Shown piece by piece: positions 8,836 to 16,969 of a stretch of DNA of 64,000 nt (position 1 is the first letter of the stretch; each line of letters begins with the position of its first letter). The stretch covers positions 35,106 to 99,105 of the forward strand of contig CAAGLL010000013.1 in NCBI GenBank assembly GCA_900770725.1, read 5' to 3'. The position numbers and the translations under genes are program-made. The stretch comes from an uncultured Succinivibrio sp. (GTDB taxonomy: Bacteria; Pseudomonadota; Gammaproteobacteria; Enterobacterales; Succinivibrionaceae). The notes beneath the pieces were generated by a model, which saw only the letters and a list, made by a program, of their open reading frames with translations, had not been told where the DNA came from and did no database searches.

Positions 8836-9467
8836 GGATTGCAGTGATAGGGGCCGCGGGAGAACCCGGGCGCAGGATCGTCGCCGAGGCCGAGAAGAAG
8901 GGGATCCAGGTGACCTCGGTGGTCTCGGATCCTTCGGTCATGCCAGGCAGCGGGCCTGTGATCATCAAGGACTTCCGGGATCTTGACAAGGGGGATCTCG
9001 AGGGCATGCACGCGGTGGTGGACGCCGAGTCCTTCCCGCGCATCGGCAGGTACAACTCCGACGAGCTGCCGCTGTGGCGCCTGGGCGCGCTGCTTGAAGG
9101 CACGTCCGCGGGGCTGCTTGCGGTAGGCTCGACCTCCTCCCTCTACGCCGACACCAGCCGCACGGGCATGGTCACCGACGACTGCTGCATGACCCAGGGC
9201 GGGCACGAGCAGGCATTGAGGCTCTGCGCCACCGCCTCAAGGCGCCTGCGCAGCGAGCGCTCGTTCAAGTGGACGCTGCTGTGCCCGCCGCTCATCCTCG
9301 ACTCTGACGCGCCTGCCACGGGATCGTTCGTCTTCGGGGACGACGTGCTCCCCATGGGGCTTGACGGCAGCAGCCGCATCTCCGGGGCCGACTTCGCGAG
9401 GGCCTGCGTCGATCTGCTCTTGCGCGGGCTGCCTCCATACGCCGTGGCCTCGGTGAGGAGCGCCTAG
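8832..9467 (+). CDS. NAD(P)-binding Rossmann-fold protein
   Basis: A 211-residue protein beginning with a Rossmann fingerprint (MRIAVIGAAGEPG, GxxGxxG at residues 7-13), like the atypical short-chain dehydrogenases of the NAD(P)H-binding family. A clear YxxxK catalytic pair is not obvious, so it may be a nucleotide-binding or redox-sensing protein rather than a classical dehydrogenase. It overlaps the HNH gene through ATGA and ends at a strong hairpin, so the two genes form a closed two-gene operon. Confidence 0.75.
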   Translation: MRIAVIGAAGEPGRRIVAEAEKKGIQVTSVVSDPSVMPGSGPVIIKDFRDLDKGDLEGMHAVVDAESFPRIGRYNSDELPLWRLGALLEGTSAGLLAVGSTSSLYADTSRTGMVTDDCCMTQGGHEQALRLCATASRRLRSERSFKWTLLCPPLILDSDAPATGSFVFGDDVLPMGLDGSSRISGADFARACVDLLLRGLPPYAVASVRSA

Positions 9468-9491
9468 CCAGGCCTTGAGCTTAAGGCGATC

Positions 9492-9526
9492 AAAAAAGCC
9501 CTCCTGGTTTTCCAGGAGGGCTTTTT
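9492..9526. terminator. Bidirectional terminator
   Basis: GCCCTCCTGG (9498-9507) and CCAGGAGGGC (9512-9521) form a 10-bp stem with a TTTT loop, flanked by A6 on the left and T5 on the right. It serves both the plus-strand HNH operon and the minus-strand nhaC. Confidence 0.92.
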
Positions 9527-9543
9527 GAATGCCTGCTTGGAGA

Positions 9544-11112
9544 TCAGGCCTGCGCCGCAGCCTTCTTCTCGGCGCTGATGTTGCGGCGGTGCATCACGTA
9601 GACTGCCGCGATGAGGAGCACGAACGCGGCGCCCAGGCTCAGCGGCAGGCTGTAGGTGAGGCCTGCGATGACGTAGCCCACGAAGGCGCAGATGGCGGTG
9701 ATCAGGGCGTAGGGCAGCTGGGTGTAGACGTGGTCGATGTGCACGCAGCCTGCGCCTGCCGACGAGAGGATGGTCGTGTCGGAGATCGGCGAGCAGTGGT
9801 CGCCGAACACCGAGCCTGCCAGCGTGGCCGACAGGGTGATCACGATGAGATCCTGCGCGGAAGGATCGAGGGCCTGCGCCACGGAGACGACTATGGGGAT
9901 CAGGATCCCGAAGGTGCCCCAGGCGGTGCCGGTGGAGAACGAGAGGAAGCTTGCGATCGCGAAGATCACCGCAGGCAGCACGGCGGCCAGGAAGCCGGTA
10001 TCGTTCTTGACGATCTCGGAGATGAAGACCTGGGTCTGCAGCAGATCGCGGCAGACGCCGGAGATGGTCCAGGCCAAAGTCAGGATCATGCAGGCCGGCA
10101 CCATGGTCTGCACGCCGCGGAGCATGCCGTCCATGAAGGTCTTGAGGCTCATGAGCCTGCGCCCGACGAACATCGCGAAGGCGACCACGAGCGCCCCGAA
10201 GACGCCTAGCACCAGGGCAGGCCCGGCGTCGGTGTTGCCGAACGCCGCGCCGATGGTGTGGTAGGCCGCGTCATCGCCCCAGTAGCCGCCGACGTAGAGC
10301 AGCGAGAGGGTCGAGAAGATGATCAGCATGACGATCGGCACGATCATATCCCAGACGGTGCCGTCGGCCTTGACGTCGATGTCGCGGTTGCCCGCGTCGG
10401 CCTTGAGATCGTCGCGGTCGGAGATGTCGCCCCTGATGGCGCGCTCCTCGGCCTTGAGCATCGGGCCGAAGTCGAGCTTGCAGAACGAGAGGATCAGCAC
10501 GAGGGAGATGCACAAGAGCGCATAGAAGTTCCAGGGGATGGTGGAGACGAAGGCGCCCATCTCCGAGGAGAAGGCCTTGGTGTCCTTGAGGTTGGAGCCC
10601 ACCGCCGCGGCCCACGAGGAGATCGGGGCGATGATGCAGATCGGCGCTGCGGTGGCGTCGATGATGTACGCCAGCTTCTCGCGGGAGATCTTGTAGGCAT
10701 CGGTGATCGGGCGCATCACGGTGCCGACGGTCAGGCAGTTGAAGTAGTCGTCGATGAAGATGAAGGCGCCGAGCACCGAGGTGGAGATCATCGCGGCGCG
10801 GCGGTCCTTGATGTGGCCCGTGGCCCACTTGCCGTAGGCCTTGGTTCCGCCGGCGAGCGTGATCACGTAGACGAGCGATCCCAGAAGCGAGCAGAAGAGC
10901 ACGATGTTGATGTCGAACTTGTTGGCGAGCACCTTGAAGGCGTTCTCAACCGTTCCGACCACGATGTTGCCGTCGGTCCCGACGGTGTAGATGCAGGTGC
11001 CGGCCAGGATGCCGATGATGAGGGAGGAGAAGACCTCCTTGGTGGCCAGCGCGAGCACGACCGCTATCACCGGCGGCAGGATCGACAGCCATCCTGCGTT
11101 GATGGGATCCAT
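9544..11112 (-). CDS. nhaC: NhaC-family Na+/H+ antiporter
   Basis: A 522-residue inner-membrane protein with about 12 hydrophobic segments. Family features include GAFIFIDDYFNCLTVGTVMRP with paired acidic residues in a membrane segment, the DATAAPICIIAPISSW motif, FSTGTAWGTFGILIPI and GDHCSPISDTTILSSAGA near the C-terminus. Members exchange Na+ for H+, or in some cases amino acids or organic anions, so the exact substrate is not certain. GGAAGC precedes the ATG by 6 nt. It is transcribed alone. Confidence 0.88.
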   Translation of the reverse strand: MDPINAGWLSILPPVIAVVLALATKEVFSSLIIGILAGTCIYTVGTDGNIVVGTVENAFKVLANKFDINIVLFCSLLGSLVYVITLAGGTKAYGKWATGHIKDRRAAMISTSVLGAFIFIDDYFNCLTVGTVMRPITDAYKISREKLAYIIDATAAPICIIAPISSWAAAVGSNLKDTKAFSSEMGAFVSTIPWNFYALLCISLVLILSFCKLDFGPMLKAEERAIRGDISDRDDLKADAGNRDIDVKADGTVWDMIVPIVMLIIFSTLSLLYVGGYWGDDAAYHTIGAAFGNTDAGPALVLGVFGALVVAFAMFVGRRLMSLKTFMDGMLRGVQTMVPACMILTLAWTISGVCRDLLQTQVFISEIVKNDTGFLAAVLPAVIFAIASFLSFSTGTAWGTFGILIPIVVSVAQALDPSAQDLIVITLSATLAGSVFGDHCSPISDTTILSSAGAGCVHIDHVYTQLPYALITAICAFVGYVIAGLTYSLPLSLGAAFVLLIAAVYVMHRRNISAEKKAAAQA

Positions 11113-11281
11113 GATTTGCTTCCTTTGATTCTCAAACTCAGAACAAGCGCTCGCTTTTAGTGCGATCGCCTTTATTTCAGGCTAAATTTTAACGCTCAGT
11201 GCACACAAAGCAAAAAAATGCATCGTGACGGTGCGTTCTGCGCAAAATGCCGCCCAAGGCGCGAGCGGCGGGATTTGGAAC

Positions 11282-11307
11282 GAAAAGCGCGGCATTGTGG
11301 CCGCGCT
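11282..11307 (-). terminator. Terminator of the HELAH protein gene
   Basis: AGCGCGGC (11286-11293) pairs with GCCGCGCT (11300-11307). On the minus strand the stem runs into TTTTCG. It lies just past the stop at 11332. Confidence 0.75.
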
Positions 11308-11331
11308 GCATTGATGGCAGGCGAAGGCGCT

Positions 11332-12402
11332 TTAGAGCTGGGCGCCGGTATCTCCTGCGGTAGGGGACGAGTCGTTGCCGGTGATCGAGGAGCTGTCCGA
11401 GAGCTTCTTGGCAGGCTGCGGAGCGGCCGGGGCGCTGCTGGCGTCGCTTGCCTGGGCGGAGGGGCCTGAATCGTCCTGCTTCCCGCTCTTGCCTGCCTTG
11501 CCGGTGGCGCTTGAATTATCAGTGCCGCTTGTGGCGGAGGCTGCCTGGGCGCTCGAGTCATCCGAGCCTTGGGCGTCCTGGGCTTGCCCGGTGGATTCCT
11601 GATCGCCGCTGCCCCCAGCGTCCGAGCTGCCTGAGGAGGGACTCGACTCCTGGAGCTTCTCGGTCTGGGCCTGGGCCAGCGTCTGCTGGGCCTCGGCCGC
11701 CACCCTCAGATCCTGCCCTGAGGGATCGGCAGGCGCGTGGGCAGCCTGGATCACCTGCTGCATCTTCTGGATGGTCTTCTCGGGGGTGCTCTCCTTTGAG
11801 ACGTCGATGTTGACGTGGCCGCCTATGGCGTAGCGGTTGCCGTCAGGTCCGGTCTGGTAGTCGTAGGAAGGGGCGCTGGCGTACTGGCCGCCGGCGCTCT
11901 GGTGGGCCAGCTCGTGCTGGCGCACCTCGCTGTCGCGGCTCTTGAGCTCCTTGACCTGCTCCTGCTCGGCATCGGTGAGCTCCTTGCCGCTCGTGGTCGT
12001 GGAGCCGGCCGACTTGGACTTTCCATCATCGCTGCCGGCGGCGGAGGCCTGCCCGGCGTTGCCGCTTGCCTCATCAGCAGATGCCTGCTGCGCGCCTGAG
12101 GCTTGCACCTCGGGCTTCTTAGTGACGTAGCCGCCGCTTTCGGCGTCCGAGTGGAGCGATGCGGTGCCGGATCCCTGCCCGGTCATGAAGGCGTTCCTTG
12201 CGATATAGCGCACGTGCGAGTACTGCGCGTCGTTCTGGGCCGACTGGGCGTGCTCGATCTCAGGCGCCGCGTCCACGGTCTCGTTCTGCCTGGTTTCAGG
12301 CTTGATGTTCTCGACGCCTACTGCCTGCGACGAGGCGAGCTGCTGCTGCACGCTTAGAAGCCCCGCATCGGCGCCTACTGGATTGATTGTTGACATGGCC
12401 AT
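11332..12402 (-). CDS. Putative metalloprotease, SprA-related / CJM1_0395 family
   Basis: A 356-residue protein with a conserved middle (about 140-230) inside low-complexity Ser/Ala/Gly/Asp/Gln-rich arms. The core holds RQHELAHQSAGG, a zincin-like HExxH (H163, E164, H167), then YASAPSYDYQTGPDGNRYA and the VNIDVS, STPEKTIQKM and A-A-EA segments of the SprA-related/CJM1_0395 family (PF12118). No signal peptide is visible. The C-terminal arm from about residue 250 is nearly all S, G, D, Q and A and is probably disordered. The family's function is not established; the protease label rests on the motif. Starts at 12402 and 12396 are both plausible. Confidence 0.72.
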   Translation of the reverse strand: MAMSTINPVGADAGLLSVQQQLASSQAVGVENIKPETRQNETVDAAPEIEHAQSAQNDAQYSHVRYIARNAFMTGQGSGTASLHSDAESGGYVTKKPEVQASGAQQASADEASGNAGQASAAGSDDGKSKSAGSTTTSGKELTDAEQEQVKELKSRDSEVRQHELAHQSAGGQYASAPSYDYQTGPDGNRYAIGGHVNIDVSKESTPEKTIQKMQQVIQAAHAPADPSGQDLRVAAEAQQTLAQAQTEKLQESSPSSGSSDAGGSGDQESTGQAQDAQGSDDSSAQAASATSGTDNSSATGKAGKSGKQDDSGPSAQASDASSAPAAPQPAKKLSDSSSITGNDSSPTAGDTGAQL

Positions 12403-12592
12403 TCCTCTCCTTATCTAGGATTACGGCAGCAGCGCGGCTTGAATTGAGCTTTTTGCATAGGTTTCGGGAAATTTGTGGGCTTAGCTGCAAAAAAGGCTGG
12501 CTGGGCGCGGTTGGATTGGCAGGCGGAATATGGAAGGCCTCAGGAGGCAGAGGGTGCAAGGCTCGATGGCGCAGGCAGAAGCGCCAGTTTAA
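12403..12592. other. Short intergenic stretch
   Basis: Leader of the HELAH protein (AAGGAG ribosome site adjacent to its ATG) and spacer before the prs terminator. No promoter boxes that I trust. Confidence 0.3.
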
Positions 12593-12593
12593 A

Positions 12594-12623
12594 AAGACGA
12601 AAGCGGGCCATCGGCCCGCTTTC
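12594..12623 (-). terminator. Terminator of prs
   Basis: GAAAGCGGGCC (12599-12609) and GGCCCGCTTTC (12613-12623) form an 11-bp stem. On the minus strand it is followed by GTC and a T5 run. Confidence 0.8.
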
Positions 12624-12643
12624 TCATGCGTTCAAGCTCAGAC

Positions 12644-13597
12644 TCAGAGCGCGCTTTGGAACATCGAGGAGATCGACTCCTCGTTGCTGATGCGCCTGAT
12701 GGCCTCGGCGAGCATCGGGGCGAGGGTCAGCACCTTGAAGTTCTTGAGATCGAGGAACTGCTTGCTCGCGGGGATGGTGTCGGAGACGACCATCTGGTCG
12801 ATGACGGACTTTGAGATGTTGTCGTAGGCAGGTCCCGAGAGCACCGGGTGGGTGATGTAGGCGTATACGCTCTTGGCGCCGCGCTCCTTCAATGCCGCCG
12901 CGGCCTTGCACAGCGTGCCCGCGGTGTCGACGATGTCGTCGACGATGATGCAGTCGCGGTCCTTCACCTCGCCGATGAGGTTCATGACCTCCGAGACGTT
13001 CGGGCGCGGGCGGCGCTTGTCGATGATCGCGATGTCGGCGTTGTTGAGGAGCTTGGCGATGGCGCGGGCCCTGACGACGCCGCCCATGTCGGGGGAGACC
13101 ACGCAGGGGTGCTCGAGCTTGCGGGCGAGCATGTCCTCCACGAAGATCTGGCTGGAGAAGCAGTTGTCCACCGGCACGTCGAAGAAGCCCTGGATCTGCT
13201 CGGCGTGGAGATCCACGGTGAGCACGCGGTCGACGCCCACTGAGGAGAGCAGATCGGCCACGACCTTGGCGGTGATGGGCACGCGGGCCGAGCGCAGGCG
13301 GCGGTCCTGGCGGGCATAGCCGAAGTAGGGGATCACGGCGGTGATTCGCCCTGCCGACGCGCGGCGCATCGCGTCGATCATGATCAGCAGTTCCATCAGG
13401 TTCTCATTGGTAGGGGCGCAGGTGGACTGGATCACGAAGATGTCGCATCCGCGGACATACTCGTTGATCTGCACATGCACCTCGCCGTCGCTGAAGCGGT
13501 CGACTGTGGCGTCGCCAAGCTTCGTATAGAGGCGCGACGCGATGCTTTTGGCCAGTGCCGGGATGGCATTCCCAGCAAACAGTTTCATATCAGCCAT
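12644..13597 (-). CDS. prs: Ribose-phosphate pyrophosphokinase
   Basis: A 317-residue class I PRPP synthase, which makes PRPP from ribose 5-phosphate and ATP for purine, pyrimidine, histidine, tryptophan and NAD synthesis. It is very similar to E. coli Prs over its whole length, including the start (MKLFAGN), FSDGEVHVQINE, QSTCAPTNENLMEL, PYFGYARQDRR, DLHAEQIQGFFDVPVDN and the PRPP loop DCIIVDDIVDTAGTL near residue 220. It is a single gene with its own terminator; the gammaproteobacterial neighbours ychM or ispE are not next to it. Confidence 0.97.
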   Translation of the reverse strand: MADMKLFAGNAIPALAKSIASRLYTKLGDATVDRFSDGEVHVQINEYVRGCDIFVIQSTCAPTNENLMELLIMIDAMRRASAGRITAVIPYFGYARQDRRLRSARVPITAKVVADLLSSVGVDRVLTVDLHAEQIQGFFDVPVDNCFSSQIFVEDMLARKLEHPCVVSPDMGGVVRARAIAKLLNNADIAIIDKRRPRPNVSEVMNLIGEVKDRDCIIVDDIVDTAGTLCKAAAALKERGAKSVYAYITHPVLSGPAYDNISKSVIDQMVVSDTIPASKQFLDLKNFKVLTLAPMLAEAIRRISNEESISSMFQSAL

Positions 13598-13655
13598 TTA
13601 TCATCACCGAAAGTACAGGAAAGGGGAGTGCTCTGATCCTTTGTCAGGCGCGCAC

Positions 13656-13684
13656 ATTTTGACATTCCCACCTAGCAGAATCAA
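13656..13684 (-). promoter_or_regulatory. Candidate prs promoter
   Basis: On the minus strand, TTGATT (13679-13684), a 17-bp spacer and CAAAAT (13656-13661), about 60 bases before the prs ATG. Matches are partial. Confidence 0.3.
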
Positions 13685-14366
13685 GCGCTAAATCCCGTGC
13701 GCCAAAGCGCCACAGCCGCTGCAATCCATGCGATTCAAGGCCTTTTGCAAACCAGGGCTTGCAGGTGCGGCGCTGCGCTCATGGACTTGGATGGCGTTGC
13801 CGACGCCCGGGGTGGAAAGAAGGGCAGGGAGGCGCTTTTGGATGCGCCTTCATGGGAGGGATGAGGCGGCTAAGGCGGTTTTTAGGACGGGGTTTTGCAA
13901 CTTGCTGAAACAGCAAGTCTTTAATGGCGGATTGGCCTTGCGCCGGACGGAAAAGAGGAATGAAAATTTTGAAACTATAGAGTAAAAAGCGTCATCTTTT
14001 ACTGATGCACCAAAAAAACACTAAAAACTGTCAATAGCGCTCCTTTTTAGCTTATTCCGTCCGGCGGGGTGCATAAAGCCGGGATGACGGCGCTACTTCC
14101 CCAAGCATGGCAGCCTCGGCCTTTTGCGGGGCATCTTGATGAATTGGCAAGGGAATGTGGAGAGTTCTTTTTGATTTTTAAAACATTGTGCTTGTAGAAA
14201 TCCGGACCTTGCAAGGCCATGGCTCTTTACGGTGCAGGCTTGTCTGAAATGTCAGATATATTTGGAGGCATGATACGTTGTAGGCAAATAATAATATTGA
14301 AATTTGAAAATGTAACTTTAGATATTCAAATATGCGTACCGAGGGACTTTGAGAGGAGCGTTCACC
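13685..14366. other. Intergenic region with inverted repeats
   Basis: About 680 bases without a convincing gene; an 85-codon frame at 13728-13985 has no ribosome site or known relatives. ACTTGCTG (13900-13907) and CAGCAAGT (13911-13918) form a hairpin with an AAA loop. CGCCGGACGGAA (13941-13952) is an exact inverted copy of TTCCGTCCGGCG (14055-14066) and the AT-rich 102 bases between them are flanked by GC-rich DNA. The final 150 bases are AT-rich and probably hold the patA promoter. Confidence 0.4.
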
Positions 14367-15854
14367 ATGATTGCAAGCAAGAAAACCGTTTTGAAGGAGC
14401 TCGACCGCGTGGTCGGGCTGATAAAGACCGACAGCCGCGACATCAGTGCCGAGGAGAAGCAGCGCATGGTGTCCGAAACCCTCGATCAGTTCCAGAACTA
14501 CGTCTCCCCGGGCTGGCTCAAGTATCGCAAGTCCGTGTCCTCGGACTCGGCCAAGGGCGCCGTCCTCGAATGGGAGGACGAGGGCGCCTACTGCAAGGGC
14601 CTGGGCGGCGAGAAGTTCATCGACTGCCTGGGCGGATTCGGGATCTTCACCTTCGGGCACCGCAATCCTGAGATCCTGGACGTGGTGAAGGCCCAGCTCG
14701 ACCACCAGGCCCTCCACTCCCAGGAGCTCCTGGATCCGCTGCGCGGCTACCTCGCCAAGGCGATGGCGGAGATCACCCCGGGCGATCTGCAGTACTGCTT
14801 CTTCACCAACGGCGGCGCCGAGGCCGTCGAGATGGCGCTCAAGCTCGCCCGCATCGCCACCGGCGGCCGCTGGTTCATCTCAACCGTGGGAGGCTTCCAC
14901 GGCAAGTCGATGGGCGCGGTGTCAGTCTGCGGCAAGAGCACCTACCGCGTTCCCTACACCCCGATGGTCCAGCAGGTCCAGCACGTGCGCTACGGCGTGG
15001 CCGGGGACGTCGAGCTTGCGATCAGGAACCTCCAGGAAGTGGGGGAGAAGGTAGCCGCAGTGATCTTAGAGCCGATCCAGGGCGAGGCCGGCGTCATAGT
15101 CCCGCCCGACGGGTACCTGAGGGCAGTGCGGCGGATCTGCGACGAGACCGGGGTTGCGCTGATCTTCGATGAGATCCAGACCGGCATGGGCCGCACCGGC
15201 ACCATCTGGCGCTGCGAGCACGAGGGCGTCACCCCGGACATCATGACCTACGGCAAGGCCTTCGGCGGCGGCATCATGCCGATCACCGGGATCATCTGCC
15301 GCCCGAAGATGTGGACGCAGGAGCTCATCGACAACCCGTGGCTGCTCGGCTCGCCGACCTTCGGCGGCAACCCGGTGTGCTGCGCCGCCGCGCTCGCGGC
15401 GATCCGCTACATGATCGAAAAGGACATCCCGGCCGTCTGCGCCCGCAAGGGCAGGATCCTCAAGTCGGGGCTCGAGGAGATGGCGCGCAAGTACCCGGAC
15501 GTCATAAAGGAGGTCCGCGGAGTCGGGCTGATGCTCGCCATCGAGTTTCGCGCCCAGGATCTGGGCTATGAGACGGCCAAGGGGCTGTTTGAGCGCCGCG
15601 TGATGACGGCCGGCACCCTGGTCAACGCCAAGACCATCCGCTTCGAGCCCACCGCCGAGATCTCCGAGCAGGACATCAGCGACGTCATAGAGAGGCTCGA
15701 CGGCGCCCTCGCGGACCCCCGCCGCAAGCTCTGCCCGGCGATGCGCAACGGGACTGGCGATCCGATGTCGCTGCCTGCAGAGGCCAACGTCCGCGCCACC
15801 GCGTCCAATGCCGGCAAGTACACCGGCGGCGATGACGAGAAGCGCATCGGCTGA
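14367..15854 (+). CDS. patA: Putrescine aminotransferase
   Basis: A 495-residue class III PLP aminotransferase that moves an amino group from putrescine to 2-oxoglutarate, giving 4-aminobutanal (cyclised to pyrroline). It is highly similar to E. coli PatA (YgjG): CLGGFGIFTFGHRNP, LHSQELLDPLR, ILEPIQGEAGV, FDEIQTGMGRTG and the Schiff-base lysine K297 in TYGKAFGGG (E. coli K300). I chose the ATG at 14367 because AGGAG lies 8 nt upstream; a TTG 18 bases earlier is in frame. The adjacent convergent potGHI importer supports a role in putrescine use. Confidence 0.93.
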   Translation: MIASKKTVLKELDRVVGLIKTDSRDISAEEKQRMVSETLDQFQNYVSPGWLKYRKSVSSDSAKGAVLEWEDEGAYCKGLGGEKFIDCLGGFGIFTFGHRNPEILDVVKAQLDHQALHSQELLDPLRGYLAKAMAEITPGDLQYCFFTNGGAEAVEMALKLARIATGGRWFISTVGGFHGKSMGAVSVCGKSTYRVPYTPMVQQVQHVRYGVAGDVELAIRNLQEVGEKVAAVILEPIQGEAGVIVPPDGYLRAVRRICDETGVALIFDEIQTGMGRTGTIWRCEHEGVTPDIMTYGKAFGGGIMPITGIICRPKMWTQELIDNPWLLGSPTFGGNPVCCAAALAAIRYMIEKDIPAVCARKGRILKSGLEEMARKYPDVIKEVRGVGLMLAIEFRAQDLGYETAKGLFERRVMTAGTLVNAKTIRFEPTAEISEQDISDVIERLDGALADPRRKLCPAMRNGTGDPMSLPAEANVRATASNAGKYTGGDDEKRIG

Positions 15855-15880
15855 CTTCACAGCATTCCATAGCTGCATCA

Positions 15881-15912
15881 AACCGGGGGCCGCCCCGGTT
15901 TTCTTTTCTAAT
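15881..15912 (+). terminator. Terminator of patA
   Basis: AACCGGGG (15881-15888), loop GCCG, CCCCGGTT (15893-15900), then a T-rich tail TTCTTTTCT. Confidence 0.88.
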
Positions 15913-16017
15913 TTCAATGAAGGACGCAGCAGATCCTGCCTGCAAAGCCCCAGGCGCGGGCAGGGAGTTTGCGGTGCAAGCCTTGAGCAGGAGGGGGAAA
16001 TTGCGAAGGCTTTTGAA

Positions 16018-16045
16018 AATAAAAGGCTCCGGGGGTGCCGGAGCC
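16018..16045 (-). terminator. Terminator of potGHI
   Basis: GGCTCCGG (16025-16032) and CCGGAGCC (16038-16045) form an 8-bp stem. On the minus strand it runs into TTTTATTTTC. Confidence 0.88.
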
Positions 16046-16066
16046 ATGCTGCAACAAGTCTTTGCG

Positions 16067-16969
16067 TCAGCCGCGCAGGCCGCCCAGCATCGAGTTTTCG
16101 CGCTCGCGCTTGGCCTCGGCCTGGGCCTTGGCCACGTCGGCTGCGATGCGCTTTTGCTTCCTCACCATCGAGAGCCAGCCGATGAAGGTGCCGATGGACG
16201 CCACGAAGATGATGATGGCGGCCAGGGCGTTGATCTCAGGGGAGAGGCCGCGGCGGATCGACGAGAAGATCAGCATCGGCAGGGTCGTCGACTCAGGGCC
16301 GGCGATGAAGCTGGTGATGACCAGATCGTCCATCGACATCGTGAACGAGAGCAGGAACGCGGCGACCTCGGCGGGCATGAGCGAGGGCAGCATGATCGCG
16401 AAGAACACCTTGAGCGGGCCGGCGCCGAGATCCTTGGCCGCCTCCTCGACCGAGGTGTCGAGCTCGATGAAGCGCGAGCGGATCACCACGGTGGCGTAGG
16501 CCGAGCAGAAGGTCACGTGCGCCACCCAGATGGCGATGATGCCGCGGTCGGCGAAGACCGGGATGAAGTCGCCCAGCGTGACGTAGAGCATGAGAAGCGC
16601 CAGGCCGGTGATGACCTCGGGCAGCACCATCGGGGCGGTCATGAAGAGCATGAACGCCGACTCGCCGGCGAAGTGGCGCACGCGCACCATCACGAAGGCG
16701 GCCATGGTGCCGATGACGACCGAGGCGGCCGCCGCCATCACGGCGATGGTCAGCGACATGCACAGCGCCGAGATGATCGCCGAGTCGTGCACGAGGACGT
16801 TGTACCAGTGCAGCGAGAAGTGGGTCCAGATGGTGACCATCTTCGACTCGTTGAACGAGTACACCACCAACGTCATGATCGGCGTGTACAGGAAGATGAG
16901 CGCTAAAAGCAGGATCACCGCCTTGGCGATGTTCGAGGCGCCGTGGTGCTTCAGGAATCCCTTCATCAT
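16067..16969 (-). CDS. potI: Putrescine ABC transporter permease PotI
   Basis: A 300-residue inner-membrane permease with about six segments, the second permease of a PotFGHI-type importer. The ABC permease contact loop is visible (EEAAKDLGAGPLKVFFAI, about residue 180) and the N-terminus (LYTPIMTLVVYSFNESKMVTIW) matches PotI. Its ATG overlaps the potH stop (ATGA), and a strong terminator follows the gene. It ends with a basic tail. It is the last gene of the potG-potH-potI operon. Confidence 0.92.
   Translation of the reverse strand: MMKGFLKHHGASNIAKAVILLLALIFLYTPIMTLVVYSFNESKMVTIWTHFSLHWYNVLVHDSAIISALCMSLTIAVMAAAASVVIGTMAAFVMVRVRHFAGESAFMLFMTAPMVLPEVITGLALLMLYVTLGDFIPVFADRGIIAIWVAHVTFCSAYATVVIRSRFIELDTSVEEAAKDLGAGPLKVFFAIMLPSLMPAEVAAFLLSFTMSMDDLVITSFIAGPESTTLPMLIFSSIRRGLSPEINALAAIIIFVASIGTFIGWLSMVRKQKRIAADVAKAQAEAKRERENSMLGGLRG

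Noticed and set aside
10258..11160. A 300-codon open frame opposite nhaC
   Set aside because: Shadow of the nhaC coding frame; acidic low-complexity product and no ribosome site.
13728..13985. An 85-codon plus-strand frame
   Set aside because: It crosses a hairpin and one arm of the 12-bp inverted repeat, has no ribosome site, and the product looks random.
15917..16906. A 329-codon plus-strand frame opposite potI
   Set aside because: Antisense shadow; composition dominated by Asp, Arg, His and Gly, and it runs across the pot terminator.
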